Positions 45,803 through 57,703 are shown, counted from the stretch's first letter. The stretch: DNA of 64,000 nt from Acinetobacter sp. ANC 4862 (GCF_004336635.1 NZ_SJXH01000013.1:1-64000), one strand, 5' to 3'. Notes: generated from the sequence alone by a model not told the origin. A program made the numbers and translations.

Positions 45803-46933
45803 ATGAGTGAAAAATTACAAAAGGTGCTTGCACGCGTTGGTTTGGGTTCTCGCCGTTATATGGAAGAAGTCATTGCCGCTGGTCGTGTAAGTATCAATGG
45901 ACGTGTTGCCCAAGTGGGTGAACGTATTGAACCAGGTGATGAGCTTCGCATCGATGGTCGTAAAGTCCAATTCCAGATTGAAGACGAAATTCGTCGTCGT
46001 GTTCTGATTTACTACAAACCAGAAGGTGAAATTTGTTCACGCAATGACCCTGAATCACGTCCGACCGTATTCGAACAGCTTCCAGCAATTCCAGGTGATC
46101 GCTGGGTGATGGTGGGTCGTCTGGATATTAACTCGACTGGTCTGTTATTGTTCACGAACGATGGTGAATTGGCGAATCGCCTAATGCACCCTTCAAACGA
46201 AATTGAACGTGAATATGCTGTGCGTGTGATGGGTGAAGTAACACCACAACTTAAAAACAATATGATCAATGGTGTTGTTCTGGATGACGGTCCAGCAAAA
46301 TTTGAATCATTCTCTGAAATTGGCGGTGAAGGGATTAACCGCTGGTATCAAGTGGTGGTAAAAGAAGGTCGTAACCGCGAAGTTCGTCGTATTTTTGAAT
46401 CTCAAGGTCTTAAAGTTAGCCGCTTGCTTCGTACCCGTTACGGTACTGTGATTTTACCGCGCGAACTTCGTACGGGTCGCTGGATGGAGCTTGATAAAGG
46501 CGATATCGACAACTTGACCAAATCTGTTGAGTTAAAACCGCGTCAAGGTACTGGCTTGTTTGGTATGGCAAAACGTCGTAACGAACGTATGCAAGAAAAA
46601 CCAATGGCTGCCCGTCGTGGTGGTTATTTACGTCAGCAACGTCGTGATAATGAAGGTGAAGCTCAACCGGAACAGCGTCGTGACCAACGTCAAGCCAGCC
46701 CCGAAAATGGCCGTTCTGACAACCGCTTCAACAATCGTCCTGTTCGTACAGAAGGCAATACCGACAACCGTTTTAACAATCGCAATGATCGTTCAGAACA
46801 ACGTGGTGATGATCGTGGCAACCGTGCGCCTACTGAGCGTAATGGCAATACGTTTGAAAACCAAAACCGTGGTACAGATAAATTTGCACAACGCAAACCC
46901 TTTGGTTTGAATAAAGGCTTTAAGAAATTTTAA
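45803..46933 (+). CDS. rluB: 23S rRNA pseudouridine(2605) synthase
   Basis: Modifies U2605 in 23S rRNA. Domains are an S4 RNA-binding domain (residues 1-55, LQKVLARVGLGSRRYMEEVI) and an RsuA-type catalytic domain with the catalytic Asp near 108 in GRLDINSTGLLLFTNDG. After about residue 250 there is a roughly 125-residue disordered tail rich in R, N, D, G and Q, including repeats of DNRFNNR. E. coli RluB has a shorter basic tail. The scpA-scpB-rluB order is common. Confidence 0.93.
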   Translation: MSEKLQKVLARVGLGSRRYMEEVIAAGRVSINGRVAQVGERIEPGDELRIDGRKVQFQIEDEIRRRVLIYYKPEGEICSRNDPESRPTVFEQLPAIPGDRWVMVGRLDINSTGLLLFTNDGELANRLMHPSNEIEREYAVRVMGEVTPQLKNNMINGVVLDDGPAKFESFSEIGGEGINRWYQVVVKEGRNREVRRIFESQGLKVSRLLRTRYGTVILPRELRTGRWMELDKGDIDNLTKSVELKPRQGTGLFGMAKRRNERMQEKPMAARRGGYLRQQRRDNEGEAQPEQRRDQRQASPENGRSDNRFNNRPVRTEGNTDNRFNNRNDRSEQRGDDRGNRAPTERNGNTFENQNRGTDKFAQRKPFGLNKGFKKF

Positions 46934-46950
46934 TGCTTAAATACCTTTAA

Positions 46951-46982
46951 AAGAAAAGCCACTCATTTGAGTGGCTTTTCTT
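46951..46982. terminator. Bidirectional terminator
   Basis: Long perfect stem AAGAAAAGCCACTCA/TGAGTGGCTTTTCTT with a 2-base loop lies between rluB and the converging bioD. Confidence 0.88.
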
Positions 46983-47008
46983 ATCGTTTTTCAAAAGGAG
47001 AGAAAGTT

Positions 47009-47650
47009 TTAAAGCACAGGAATATCCATCCACTGTGCATCTGGAAAATGTTTTGCCAAATACGCTTTTAAATAATCCGAAGTGTCTTTAGAGATAAGCT
47101 GATCTTGCGATTCATCATTCAAGTTATACGCCAAAGCATAAAGTTCCAAACCACGACTTTTTAAAGCTTCCAAGCTCAGCAACGTATGATTAATACTGCC
47201 TAAACGACCTGAACTGACCAAAATCACAGGAAATTTCTTTTCAGCCAGATAATCAATCGTCAGCAATTCTGTGGTTAAAGGCACCATCAAACCGCCCGCA
47301 CCTTCCAGTAAAACCACCTCATATTTATTAGCCAATTGCTGAGTCGCATCTGCAATTTTTTGAAAATCAATTTCACGACCATCAATTTTGGTCGCTAAAT
47401 GTGGCGAAGCTGGATAAGTAAAAATCTCAGGCATGGTCAGTTTAGTTTCATCTTCAGGAAACCAGCCCATCTGCATCATTTTACGATGCTGTTCGATATC
47501 TTCAGAAATATCGGTATTGCCAGTTTGTACCAACTTTTGGGTAATGGTTTTCTTGCCCTGCGCGTTCCATAACTTTGCCAGATAACCGGTGGTATAGGTC
47601 TTGCCAATTCCGGTATCAATACCACTAATAAAATAAACCGCTGCGGTCAT
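47009..47650 (-). CDS. bioD: Dethiobiotin synthetase
   Basis: ATP-dependent carboxylation of diaminopelargonate to dethiobiotin, the step before BioB. The 213 residues start [18 protein letters not shown], with the P-loop GIDTGIGKT, and contain [16 protein letters not shown] 47650 overlaps the bioC stop (ATGA); the open frame continues 7 codons upstream inside bioC. It is the last gene of the bio cluster. bioB is not in the window. Confidence 0.94.
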   Translation of the reverse strand: MTAAVYFISGIDTGIGKTYTTGYLAKLWNAQGKKTITQKLVQTGNTDISEDIEQHRKMMQMGWFPEDETKLTMPEIFTYPASPHLATKIDGREIDFQKIADATQQLANKYEVVLLEGAGGLMVPLTTELLTIDYLAEKKFPVILVSSGRLGSINHTLLSLEALKSRGLELYALAYNLNDESQDQLISKDTSDYLKAYLAKHFPDAQWMDIPVL

Positions 47651-48420
47651 GGCTTGCTCCGTGCAATGCAATAGATAGGATGGTAACTCAGCTGATAATG
47701 GCGCTGACCATGCTGATCAAGCTCTGAAAATTGCTGATAATCTTGATAAAATTGCTGTAAAGACTGTTTGCTCCAACGATGCTGCGATGCTGTTGCAGTC
47801 ACACCGGTAGCTTTTAAATGTTGCAGTACTTGTTTAGGCTGTTGAAAAGTTAAAGTTTCAATATTTTCTGAAAGATGCAGGATTTCAAAATCCTGCTGCA
47901 TCAACTTTTGCTGAATAGATTCAATGCTTAGATAATCCAAACCCTGTCCAGTCAATGCCTTAATTTCTTTTAGATTCTGCTGACCAAAGGTCGAAAAACA
48001 CAAATAGCCTTGCTGTGTTAAAGCATCAGAACATTTTTTAAAAATCGCCTCTAAATCAAAGATCCATTGCAAAGCTGAACTGGATGCAATCAGGTCAAGG
48101 CATTGTGGAAAATCCAGTTGTTCAATATCTCCGATCAGCCATTCTATTTTTTTAGATTCAGAAAAATGCTGCTGAACTTCAGGATACAGGTCATTTAAAA
48201 ACAGTTGTTTAACTGCAAAATGCTGCATCAGCAAATGGCTTAAATTCCCCGAACCACAACCGATTTCAAAAACACGATCTAAACTGTTTTTGCATAAGTG
48301 TTCTTGCATCAACCCAATTAAATTCTGGCAAATCTGTTTTTGTACCACCGCATGTTCTGTATAACTTTGCGCGGCTTTTTCAAAGCGCTGCGCGACTTGT
48401 GATTTATCAATATTCACCAT
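47647..48420 (-). CDS. bioC: Malonyl-ACP O-methyltransferase
   Basis: SAM-dependent enzyme that methylates malonyl-ACP to start pimeloyl synthesis through the fatty-acid pathway. The 257 residues begin [19 protein letters not shown], typical of BioC, and contain the SAM-binding motif [15 protein letters not shown]. It is 6 bases after bioF and overlaps bioD by four bases. Confidence 0.93.
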   Translation of the reverse strand: MVNIDKSQVAQRFEKAAQSYTEHAVVQKQICQNLIGLMQEHLCKNSLDRVFEIGCGSGNLSHLLMQHFAVKQLFLNDLYPEVQQHFSESKKIEWLIGDIEQLDFPQCLDLIASSSALQWIFDLEAIFKKCSDALTQQGYLCFSTFGQQNLKEIKALTGQGLDYLSIESIQQKLMQQDFEILHLSENIETLTFQQPKQVLQHLKATGVTATASQHRWSKQSLQQFYQDYQQFSELDQHGQRHYQLSYHPIYCIARSKP

Positions 48421-48426
48421 GCAAAC

Positions 48427-49599
48427 TCACAACAATGCCACAAGCTGATCGAGATCAGTTTGGCTCACTTGCGTGGTCAGTGAAATACGCAATCTTGAAC
48501 TATGCTTGGGTACAGTTGGCGGACGAACCGGCATGATATAAAAACCAACCTGCTGTAGCTGCATTGCTTTAGCCACGGTCTTTTGCGACGCACCGATAAC
48601 CACTGGCACAATATGCGATGTTGAAGGACAATCAAAACCTTTACGTATAATGGCTTGCTGTAGATTACGACTAATATTGTTTAAATGCTGTCGCTCATTT
48701 TTTAAAGTTAAAACTTTTTGGAAAATAAAATCAGTCCATGCCATACAGATCGGTGGTTGTGCGGTACTAAAAATCAGCGGTCGCATGCTATTAATCAGAT
48801 ATTCACGAATGATCGGATGGCAAATCAGATAACCGCCGACCGATGCCAGTGCTTTACCGAAAGTTCCTACCAGTAAATCAATATCATCAATCACGCCATA
48901 TTGTTCAGCACAACCCAAGCCCTGCTCACCTCGAACGCCAATGGCATGCGCTTCATCGACATACAGCATGACTTTAGCAAATTGCTTTTTAACCCGAACC
49001 AGTTCAGCCAAATCGGTCTCATCACCATCCATACTAAAAATGGATTCAGTCACCACAATAATGCGATCAAATGATTCATCGGCATGGTACTTTTGCAAAA
49101 GTTGAGTCAGATGATTCAGGTCGTTATGTCGATAACGCACATATTTGGCAGTGGATAAACGGATGCCATCAATCATGCTGGCATGCACCAGTTTATCTGC
49201 AAGAATTAAGGTTTTACTGTCACTTAAGGCAGGTAAAATCCCGATATTCATGTGATAGCCGCTGTTAAATAACAATGCAGCACGCCCCTGAAAAGCCTGA
49301 CTTAAGCTGACTTCCAGTTGTTCATATTCAGGAAAATTCCCGGTCAGCAAACGTGAAGATGATGAACTCATGATCCGCAGTTCATTTGGGGTTTCATCAA
49401 AAAACTGTTCACGCAAAGTTAAATCTGATGCCAAACCCAAATAATCATTGGATGAAAGGTTGAGCATCGTCTGACTATTAATTTCGATCATCCGACCTTG
49501 CTGAACATTTGAAGTAAATTGACGCAGATTACCCTGCTGCTTTAATTCATCCAGCTTCATTGCATAGTCATTTAGCAGCGTGTCATTCAACATGTTCAT
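48427..49599 (-). CDS. bioF: 8-amino-7-oxononanoate synthase
   Basis: PLP enzyme condensing pimeloyl-ACP with alanine. The 390 residues show [13 protein letters not shown], the substrate region [16 protein letters not shown], cofactor residues in [17 protein letters not shown], and the PLP-binding Lys in [13 protein letters not shown]. Its ATG overlaps the bioA stop codon; a second ATG two codons later is possible. Confidence 0.95.
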   Translation of the reverse strand: MNMLNDTLLNDYAMKLDELKQQGNLRQFTSNVQQGRMIEINSQTMLNLSSNDYLGLASDLTLREQFFDETPNELRIMSSSSSRLLTGNFPEYEQLEVSLSQAFQGRAALLFNSGYHMNIGILPALSDSKTLILADKLVHASMIDGIRLSTAKYVRYRHNDLNHLTQLLQKYHADESFDRIIVVTESIFSMDGDETDLAELVRVKKQFAKVMLYVDEAHAIGVRGEQGLGCAEQYGVIDDIDLLVGTFGKALASVGGYLICHPIIREYLINSMRPLIFSTAQPPICMAWTDFIFQKVLTLKNERQHLNNISRNLQQAIIRKGFDCPSTSHIVPVVIGASQKTVAKAMQLQQVGFYIMPVRPPTVPKHSSRLRISLTTQVSQTDLDQLVALL

Positions 49600-50891
49600 A
49601 CTGAAACCTCTTGCATCCGCTCAACCACCTCAACCAGTTGTTGCAACAAGGTATTGAGTTGTTGCTCACTAATCACATAGGGTGGCATCACATAGACCAA
49701 TTTGCCAAATGGACGTATCCAGACCCCGCGTTGAACAAACTGTTGTTGCAAGGTTTTCATATCAACATTAAAGCTCAGTTCAACTACGCCAATTGCACCC
49801 AGTACCCGCACATCCTGTACATAATCCAGCTCTGACAAGGGTTGTAAATGTTGTACTAACTGTTTTTCGATACGCTGAATATTCGCTTGCCAATCCTGTG
49901 CCAATAAAACTTCTGTGCTTTTCAACGCAACAGCACATGCCAGTGGATTTGCCATAAAGGTTGGACCATGCATAAACACCCCTGCCTCGCCCTGACTGAT
50001 GGTTTCCGCCACATGCTTGCTGGTTAAGGTTGCCGAAAGCGTCATATAGCCCCCGGTCAAACCTTTGCCGATGCACATGATGTCAGGTTCAACCTGGGCA
50101 TGTTCCCACGCAAACAGCTTGCCGGTACGCCCAAAACCGGTGGCAATTTCATCAAAAATCAACAGCACCTGGTATTTTTCACAGAGCAATTTGGCTTGGC
50201 GTAAATATTCAGGATGATAAAACCGCATCCCGCCTGCACCTTGCACGATGGGTTCCAGAATTAAACCGGCAATAGTGTGGTGATGCTGGTTTAAGACTTG
50301 TTCTAATTCAGCAATATCTGCTTGATTCCATTCATCATAAAAACCGACTTGCGGTGCCGGAACAAATAAACGATTCGGTAGACTGGAACCAAAAATTTGA
50401 TGCATCCCTGTCACGGGATCGCAGACCGACATCGCATTCCAAGTATCACCATGATAGCCAGAACGTGGCGTCACAAAATTGGTCTTCTGACTTTTTCCCT
50501 GTGAAGTCCAAAACTGTACCGCCATCTTTAACGCTACTTCAACAGCCACCGACCCTGAGTCTGCATAAAAGATTTTATCCAGGCTCGGAGGGGTAATTTT
50601 TAACAGAAGTTTGCCGAGCTCAATCGCTGGATCATGGGTAAATCCACCAAACATGATGTGCGACATATTTTGTAATTGATCAGTTACTGCCTTGTTCAGT
50701 TCAGGATGGTTATAACCATGAATGGCGCACCACCAAGATGACATGCCGTCAATCAGTTGACGCCCATCTTCCAGTTCGATGATTGCACCATAGGCCTTTT
50801 TGACTTTAAAAGTCGGCAATGGATTGGTCATGGAAGTATAAGGATGCCAGATATGTTCAAGATCAAATTCTAGATCAGTTAACTCGGTCAT
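49596..50891 (-). CDS. bioA: Adenosylmethionine-8-amino-7-oxononanoate aminotransferase
   Basis: PLP aminotransferase that uses SAM as amino donor to make 7,8-diaminopelargonate. The 431 residues begin with [13 protein letters not shown], a BioA hallmark, followed by [37 protein letters not shown] and the PLP Lys in [22 protein letters not shown] provides the ribosome site. It lies 86 bases downstream of the bioH-like gene. No BirA-type operator was seen upstream. Confidence 0.96.
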   Translation of the reverse strand: MTELTDLEFDLEHIWHPYTSMTNPLPTFKVKKAYGAIIELEDGRQLIDGMSSWWCAIHGYNHPELNKAVTDQLQNMSHIMFGGFTHDPAIELGKLLLKITPPSLDKIFYADSGSVAVEVALKMAVQFWTSQGKSQKTNFVTPRSGYHGDTWNAMSVCDPVTGMHQIFGSSLPNRLFVPAPQVGFYDEWNQADIAELEQVLNQHHHTIAGLILEPIVQGAGGMRFYHPEYLRQAKLLCEKYQVLLIFDEIATGFGRTGKLFAWEHAQVEPDIMCIGKGLTGGYMTLSATLTSKHVAETISQGEAGVFMHGPTFMANPLACAVALKSTEVLLAQDWQANIQRIEKQLVQHLQPLSELDYVQDVRVLGAIGVVELSFNVDMKTLQQQFVQRGVWIRPFGKLVYVMPPYVISEQQLNTLLQQLVEVVERMQEVSV

Positions 50892-50977
50892 CCTTACCTC
50901 TAACAGTACATAAAAATCCTAATTTTTAGATCTTAAACTGACACCGAATAAAAAGGAATTGCGATATAAGCCATTTC

Positions 50978-51706
50978 TCAAGATGTTTGTTTTATTTTCT
51001 TTAAATACTGGAAGATTTTGTCACTTGTTTCTTCCGCATGGAAGACAGGGAAACCATGGGAGCCAGAAATTAGATCAACATCTAAAAACTTTGTATTTAA
51101 ATTTTGAAGATTTTCGATAACTTTGCAACTAACTAAAGCATCCTGCTGTGCAAGCAAATAATATTTCTGCCCCTGATAGTTTTTTAATATATCTGCAACA
51201 TTTAATTGCTCCAGTAAATTTAAACCTTGCTTTAATAGCTGAATTTGCTGTGGCTGAATTAAACTTTGCAATGTGATGAAATCTGCCTTGGTACTTTTCA
51301 CACCCTGACAAACCATATAGCCAAATTTCTTTAATGTCGCAATTGCATCCTGTTCAAAGGACTGTTTAAACTGCTGAAAGCTAAGGTGAGCCATTGCTGT
51401 TTGCCATGCGTCATTAGCAACAAAACAAGGATTAGAAGCGAGTGTGATCAGGACTTTTCTTGCTGCATATTGCTGTTCAATTTGATCCACCAGCAAAGCA
51501 GCCAACTGCCCACCTAAAGACCAACCCACAATGACATCAAACTGTTTAGCCAGTTCAACGTGTTGTTGCAATATCTGCTCATCAAAGGCATTAAAGATAT
51601 TGATCAATTCAACTTGACCACCTTGTTGTTGCAAGGCCTGTTTTAAAGGACTAAGGAGTTTGGTGCCCCCGCCCCAGCCAGTGATGAGTAAAATACGTTG
51701 CTGCAA
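50978..51706 (-). CDS. Alpha/beta hydrolase, probable pimeloyl-ACP methyl ester carboxylesterase (BioH-like)
   Basis: A 242-residue alpha/beta hydrolase with the oxyanion start LLITGWGGGTKLL, nucleophile elbow GWSLGGQLAALL, an acid in LAQQDALVS and the catalytic His in SGSHGFPVF. The GWSLGG elbow and location directly ahead of bioA-F-C-D suggest that it removes the methyl group from pimeloyl-ACP as BioH does, which would complete the pimeloyl branch started by BioC; this is inferred from context. The start is TTG (51706) with AAGGATT ahead. Other carboxylesterases are possible. Confidence 0.7.
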   Translation of the reverse strand: MQQRILLITGWGGGTKLLSPLKQALQQQGGQVELINIFNAFDEQILQQHVELAKQFDVIVGWSLGGQLAALLVDQIEQQYAARKVLITLASNPCFVANDAWQTAMAHLSFQQFKQSFEQDAIATLKKFGYMVCQGVKSTKADFITLQSLIQPQQIQLLKQGLNLLEQLNVADILKNYQGQKYYLLAQQDALVSCKVIENLQNLNTKFLDVDLISGSHGFPVFHAEETSDKIFQYLKKIKQTS

Positions 51707-51848
51707 TGTTAATCCTTAAATCTATGCTGTGACTGACTGCAGTATATAAAATTTTATTGATTTTAAACTGCACAAAATCCATCAAAAATAATCTACGTTT
51801 GATGAATATTATTTTGTTAGTATTTGGAGAGATCCTAACAAAAAGAAG

Positions 51849-52430
51849 ATGCAGAATATTATGAATGCTTCTAAAATATGCAAAATCACTTTGCTCTGTA
51901 TAAGTGTAAGCTTAAGTCTTACTCAATTTGCATCTGCTGAAAGTTCCATTTTTTCAAAGTCTGAAACTTCTCAAAAACAATGGGTCGGAAAATCTGCACC
52001 TGCGTTTAAATTACAGGATCAAAACAGCAAATGGCATTCTTTAAGCCAATATAAAGGTAAATGGATCGTTTTATATTTTTATCCCAAAGACAATTCACCG
52101 GGTTGCACTCAAGAAGCCAATCAGTTTAAGGCACTCTACCCACAATTTTTAAAAAATAATGCTGTAGTGTTGGGCTTGAGTTTAGACGATGTTAAATCTC
52201 ATCAAAAATTTTCAGAAAAGTTAGGTTTACCTTTTCCCATCTTGGCAGACAATCATCATCAACTGGCAGATCAATTCGGGATTGTCCGTAACCTCGGCAT
52301 TACCAAAATTGCCAAGCGAGAAAGCTTTTTGATTGACCCCAAAGGAACCATTGTTTATCACTACAACAGTGTAGATACACAATCGCATGCGGCTCAGGTC
52401 TTGGCAGATATTCAAAAGTTTTCAAAATAG
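51849..52430 (+). CDS. Exported peroxiredoxin of the PrxQ/BCP type
   Basis: A 193-residue protein with a signal peptide (about 1-30; ITLLCISVSLSLTQFASAES, cleavage after ASA) and an AhpC/TSA-type thioredoxin fold. The peroxidatic cysteine is in YPKDNSPGCTQEANQFKAL. The resolving cysteine found five residues later in many BCPs is replaced by Ala (CTQEA), so this is probably a one-cysteine enzyme. It likely removes peroxides in the periplasm. Two ATGs (51849 and 51861) are possible; AAAAAGAAG precedes the first. Confidence 0.85.
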   Translation: MQNIMNASKICKITLLCISVSLSLTQFASAESSIFSKSETSQKQWVGKSAPAFKLQDQNSKWHSLSQYKGKWIVLYFYPKDNSPGCTQEANQFKALYPQFLKNNAVVLGLSLDDVKSHQKFSEKLGLPFPILADNHHQLADQFGIVRNLGITKIAKRESFLIDPKGTIVYHYNSVDTQSHAAQVLADIQKFSK

Positions 52431-52467
52431 ATCTTCGATTATTCAAAATCTAGACCGTATGATTCGA

Positions 52468-52498
52468 TTCAAATGATAAACCGGGTTCAAATGATAAA
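52468..52498 (+). repeat. Short tandem duplication
   Basis: TTCAAATGATAAA occurs at 52468-52480 and again at 52486-52498, an 18-bp period, in the gap between the peroxiredoxin and the bacterioferritin gene. Confidence 0.5.
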
Positions 52499-52510
52499 AT
52501 TTAAGACATA

Positions 52511-52536
52511 AAAAAGCCCAACTCTTGTCAGGCTTT
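52511..52536 (-). terminator. Terminator after the bacterioferritin gene
   Basis: Stem AAAGCC/GGCTTT with a 12-base loop; the minus strand runs into T6, 20 bases past the stop. Confidence 0.65.
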
Positions 52537-52556
52537 CTCGATCTAAATCTGCAATC

Positions 52557-53021
52557 TTACATTTGCGATTGAATATAGTTTTGCAAACCAATCAATTCAA
52601 TCAAACGAATTTGTTTTTCCAGCCAGTAGGTATGATCTTCTTCAGTATCAGACATTTGCTGACGAAGCATCTCGCGGGTCACGTAATCGCCTTTTTCTTC
52701 GCAAAGTTTTACACCTTGCGCCAATTTTTCACGTACATGATATTCGAGTTTTAAATCTGCTTTTAAACACGTTACAACATCTTCACCGGTTTCGATGTCA
52801 TCACGGTTCATATTCGGTGTACCTTCTAAAAACAATACACGGCGAATAAGCGAATCGGCATGCGATGCTTCTTCTTGCATTTCATGGTCAATACGTTCAA
52901 AAATCTTCGTTAAACCCCAATCTTCATACATACGAGAATGAATAAGGTATTGATCACGAGCAGCCAGTTCGCCACCGATCAACATATTTAGATAGTCTAC
53001 GACTTCTGGATTGCCACGCAT
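52557..53021 (-). CDS. bfr: Bacterioferritin family protein lacking the haem-ligand methionine
   Basis: Iron-storage 24-mer subunit. The start [20 protein letters not shown] (ATG 53021, GGAG 8 bases ahead) gives 154 residues, the family length; a longer frame from 53060 is less likely. Ferroxidase residues are present (E18 in [11 protein letters not shown]51 and H54 in EEASHAD, and E/H later in DTEEDHTYW). Aligned on E. coli Bfr (DEMKHAD), the haem-binding Met52 is Ala here (EEASHAD), so this subunit probably does not bind haem and may pair with a second, haem-binding Bfr encoded elsewhere. Confidence 0.9.
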   Translation of the reverse strand: MRGNPEVVDYLNMLIGGELAARDQYLIHSRMYEDWGLTKIFERIDHEMQEEASHADSLIRRVLFLEGTPNMNRDDIETGEDVVTCLKADLKLEYHVREKLAQGVKLCEEKGDYVTREMLRQQMSDTEEDHTYWLEKQIRLIELIGLQNYIQSQM

Positions 53022-53494
53022 TTCAATTACTCCATACCCTTTTTCTAACATTATGGACAAAAGCCACCATCAATGCAAAAGAAAAATTATGTAAGTTTAT
53101 GATTTTTATAAAATTAAAATGAGAAACATACGCATTTGCAGTGTATTTAACCAAACTTTCCATATAAAAAATAAGCCTTTGCGTAATTGAAGCAATTTCA
53201 CCAAGGCTGATTTAAACTATAAAAGTATATTTTTAAGATTTGTAACGGTTACAAATGGTTCTTATTCCCTCAACGAATAAATGACTTTAACCTTGTGATG
53301 CATGTCTTAGCACATCATTCGGTCACAATTGCATCTCATCTAAACGAATTAAATACAAGTTCAGCTGTGAGTAATAACAAATAGAATGCTGCCACATACA
53401 AATTTTAGCTGAACTAAGCATCAATCGGTCAAAGACAACCCTGCGATTTCACTCTAAGATAGACGCAAATTTAAAAAACAACAATGGTTTAGCT
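53022..53494. other. Divergent intergenic region between bfr and an SDR gene
   Basis: About 470 bp without a gene. It contains the perfect palindrome at 53238-53256. The stretch 53061-53210 is AT-rich and should hold the bfr promoter. No RNA gene was recognised. Confidence 0.5.
53238..53256. promoter_or_regulatory. Perfect 19-bp palindrome, candidate operator
   Basis: ATTTGTAACGGTTACAAAT has 9-bp arms and one central base. Size and symmetry fit a dimeric TetR-, LacI- or MarR-type repressor. The regulator is unknown; no regulator gene is adjacent. Confidence 0.5.
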
Positions 53495-54562
53495 ATGACA
53501 AATCCACAACATACCGCACCTATTCTTGTGACAGGTGCGACAGGCTACATTGCCAGTTGGGTGATTAAAAATTTACTGGAGCAAGGTCATACCGTACATG
53601 CCACTGTTCGTGATCTCAACAAAAAGCCAAGCTTTGCACATTTAGATAAAATTGCAGCAGAAACCACGGGCACACTTAAACTTTTTAAAGCCAATCTACT
53701 TGAACCCCATTCATTTGATGAAGCCATGCAAGGCTGTGAAACCGTGTTGCATATGGCATCTCCTTTTGTGGTGAGCAACTTTAAAGATGCGCTAAAAGAC
53801 ATTATTGAACCTGCTATTTTAGGCACTGAAAATGTGCTGAACAGTGTCAATAAAACCGAGTCAGTGAAACGTGTGATCGTGACCTCGAGTATTGCTGCAA
53901 CTTATGGCGATGCCATTGATATTCAACACACCGCAAAGAATGAATTTGATGAATCGCATTGGAATACCACCAGTTCAGAAACACATCAACCCTATCCCTA
54001 CTCCAAAGTCATCGCGGAACGTAAAGCATGGGAGATGCAAAAAGCACAACAACGTTGGGACTTGGTGTGCATTAACCCGGCGCTGGTTCTCGGTCCATCA
54101 TTAACCGCAAATACCCAGTCAGGCAGTGTGGAAGTTCTACAACAATTTGCTAACGGCATGACCTTGCTCGGTGTACCGCCTATGTGGAATGGGATCGTCG
54201 ATGTCCGTGATGTTGCAGAGGCACACGTTCAAGCTGCATTTAATCCTGATGCCGAAGGGCGCTATATTATTAGTGGTGGCACTTTGAGCTTATTGGAAAT
54301 GGGGAAAATTTTACGTCAGAACTTTGGTCCTAAGTTCCCCTTCCCACGTAATAAACTCCCGAAAGCGGCTTTCAAACTGCTTGGTCCTTTGGCAGGTTTC
54401 TCCAAGTCATTTGTTGAACTGAATATGGGTTATCCAATCTACTTTAATGCCCATAAAAGTCAGCAAGAACTCGGCATACAATACCGCAACATTGAAACCA
54501 GTCTGATTGAGCATTTCCAGCAGTTACTGGATGACGGGGTGGTGAAAAAATACATTCCTTAA
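53495..54562 (+). CDS. Extended short-chain dehydrogenase (dihydroflavonol-4-reductase-like aldehyde/ketone reductase)
   Basis: A 355-residue NAD(P)-dependent oxidoreductase. The cofactor motif GATGYIASWVIKNLLEQGH lies at about 14-32, with HMASPF and TSSIAATYG strands, and the catalytic Tyr-Lys in YPYSKVIAERKAWE. The best general match is the DFR-like group (cinnamyl alcohol or methylglyoxal reductases), so an aldehyde or ketone substrate is likely, but it cannot be named. Monocistronic, followed by a terminator. A perfect palindrome upstream may control it. Confidence 0.85.
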   Translation: MTNPQHTAPILVTGATGYIASWVIKNLLEQGHTVHATVRDLNKKPSFAHLDKIAAETTGTLKLFKANLLEPHSFDEAMQGCETVLHMASPFVVSNFKDALKDIIEPAILGTENVLNSVNKTESVKRVIVTSSIAATYGDAIDIQHTAKNEFDESHWNTTSSETHQPYPYSKVIAERKAWEMQKAQQRWDLVCINPALVLGPSLTANTQSGSVEVLQQFANGMTLLGVPPMWNGIVDVRDVAEAHVQAAFNPDAEGRYIISGGTLSLLEMGKILRQNFGPKFPFPRNKLPKAAFKLLGPLAGFSKSFVELNMGYPIYFNAHKSQQELGIQYRNIETSLIEHFQQLLDDGVVKKYIP

Positions 54563-54565
54563 CGT

Positions 54566-54600
54566 CTAAAAAAACCACATGCATCTAACATGTGGTTTTA
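54566..54600 (+). terminator. Terminator after the SDR gene
   Basis: Stem AAAACCACATG/CATGTGGTTTT with loop CATCTAA lies a few bases past the stop codon. Confidence 0.8.
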
Positions 54601-54627
54601 ACTGCGCTGATTCAAACTTTAAGCTTA

Positions 54628-56705
<2,078 letters not shown>

Positions 56706-56727
56706 AAAAATATTTTATCTACTCGCT

Positions 56728-56756
56728 ATTATAGAAATCGAGTCCGTCAGTTTCAA
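56728..56756 (-). promoter_or_regulatory. Sigma-70 promoter for ligA
   Basis: On the minus strand, TTGAAA (56751-56756) and TATAAT (56728-56733) are separated by exactly 17 bases. The -35 touches the zipA stop codon. The start site is expected near 56721, giving a leader of about 54 bases that contains the terminator hairpin. Confidence 0.7.
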
Positions 56757-56757
56757 A

Positions 56758-57702
56758 CTAAACTTCTACAGTTTGTCCTGCACGATAGTCGATTGCATGA
56801 TGACGCCATTGCTCACGCAACTGAGGTGTGAATTCCTGATTGTTCTGATCATAGACGGTGCCATCAATTTCACGCGCAATCAGACGTGAAAGACTGTCCA
56901 TGGTATCAAAGGCATTTTGCACATCACTATGTGGCAAGGCCAGGAAGAATGCCAAACCTTTCACTTGTTCAGTGGACAAGGTTTCAAGGTCAAAACCGGC
57001 TGCACCTTCATCGGTAATTTGCAAGACTGAAAACAGTAATTTGCTGTCGTCTTGATTGTAGCGATGGAAACACGCCATTTCACCAAAACGTAGACCATAC
57101 TTAAGCAATACTTTTAAAGTTTTTTCACCTGAAAGTACGCGGCGTTCCGGGTAAACATTTAACGCAATAAACTCAACCGCAGTTGATAAGGCACTTTCTT
57201 CATCAACGCGTTGCTGTTCATGCAAATGTTCATCCAAAATACTGCTTTCATCTTCAAACTCTGAAATTTCAGCTTTTTCGATATTCGCATTTACGCTATG
57301 TTCTGCTGAATCTTTTGTTACCGTTTGTTCAGCTTGAATCGTTTGCTCTTTTACAGCATCTGTTTTTGATTCAACTTGATTGGTTGTTTCTGCTGCAGCG
57401 ACTACTGGCGCTTTAACTTCAGCATTTTCAGATTTTGTTTCTGCTTTTTTTGCATCTTGAGCCAGCTCAACAGCCGATTCCGCTAACTTGGGTTCAACAC
57501 GTTCTATACTTGATGGCTCATTGGCACTTTGTAATTGATCACGGACATGGCGAGGAATCACGGGTTGCTGGCTATCTGTGTCTACATGAAGTTCTGAATC
57601 TAATGAAGGTGCTGCATTAGCAGGTTTTTTAAAAAGTATTCTTAAACCGAATAACATAATGATAACGGCGATAATAATACCAACGACGGTGGTGATTTCC
57701 AT
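56758..57702 (-). CDS. zipA: Cell division protein ZipA
   Basis: Anchors FtsZ filaments to the inner membrane. The 314 residues have an N-terminal membrane helix (about 3-24, TVVGIIIAVIIMLFGLRILF), a long charged and disordered linker rich in E, A, K and V (25-165), and a C-terminal FtsZ-binding domain (about 175-310; ERRVLSGEKTLKVLLKYGLR, FFLALPHSDVQNAFDTM). It begins 1 base after smc. The smc-zipA-ligA order is conserved in this group. Confidence 0.9.
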   Translation of the reverse strand: MEITTVVGIIIAVIIMLFGLRILFKKPANAAPSLDSELHVDTDSQQPVIPRHVRDQLQSANEPSSIERVEPKLAESAVELAQDAKKAETKSENAEVKAPVVAAAETTNQVESKTDAVKEQTIQAEQTVTKDSAEHSVNANIEKAEISEFEDESSILDEHLHEQQRVDEESALSTAVEFIALNVYPERRVLSGEKTLKVLLKYGLRFGEMACFHRYNQDDSKLLFSVLQITDEGAAGFDLETLSTEQVKGLAFFLALPHSDVQNAFDTMDSLSRLIAREIDGTVYDQNNQEFTPQLREQWRHHAIDYRAGQTVEV

Positions 57703-57703
57703 A

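Noticed and set aside
50892-50977. Search for a BirA operator ahead of bioA
   Set aside because: No TTGTAAACC-type dyad with 15-base spacing is present in the gap.
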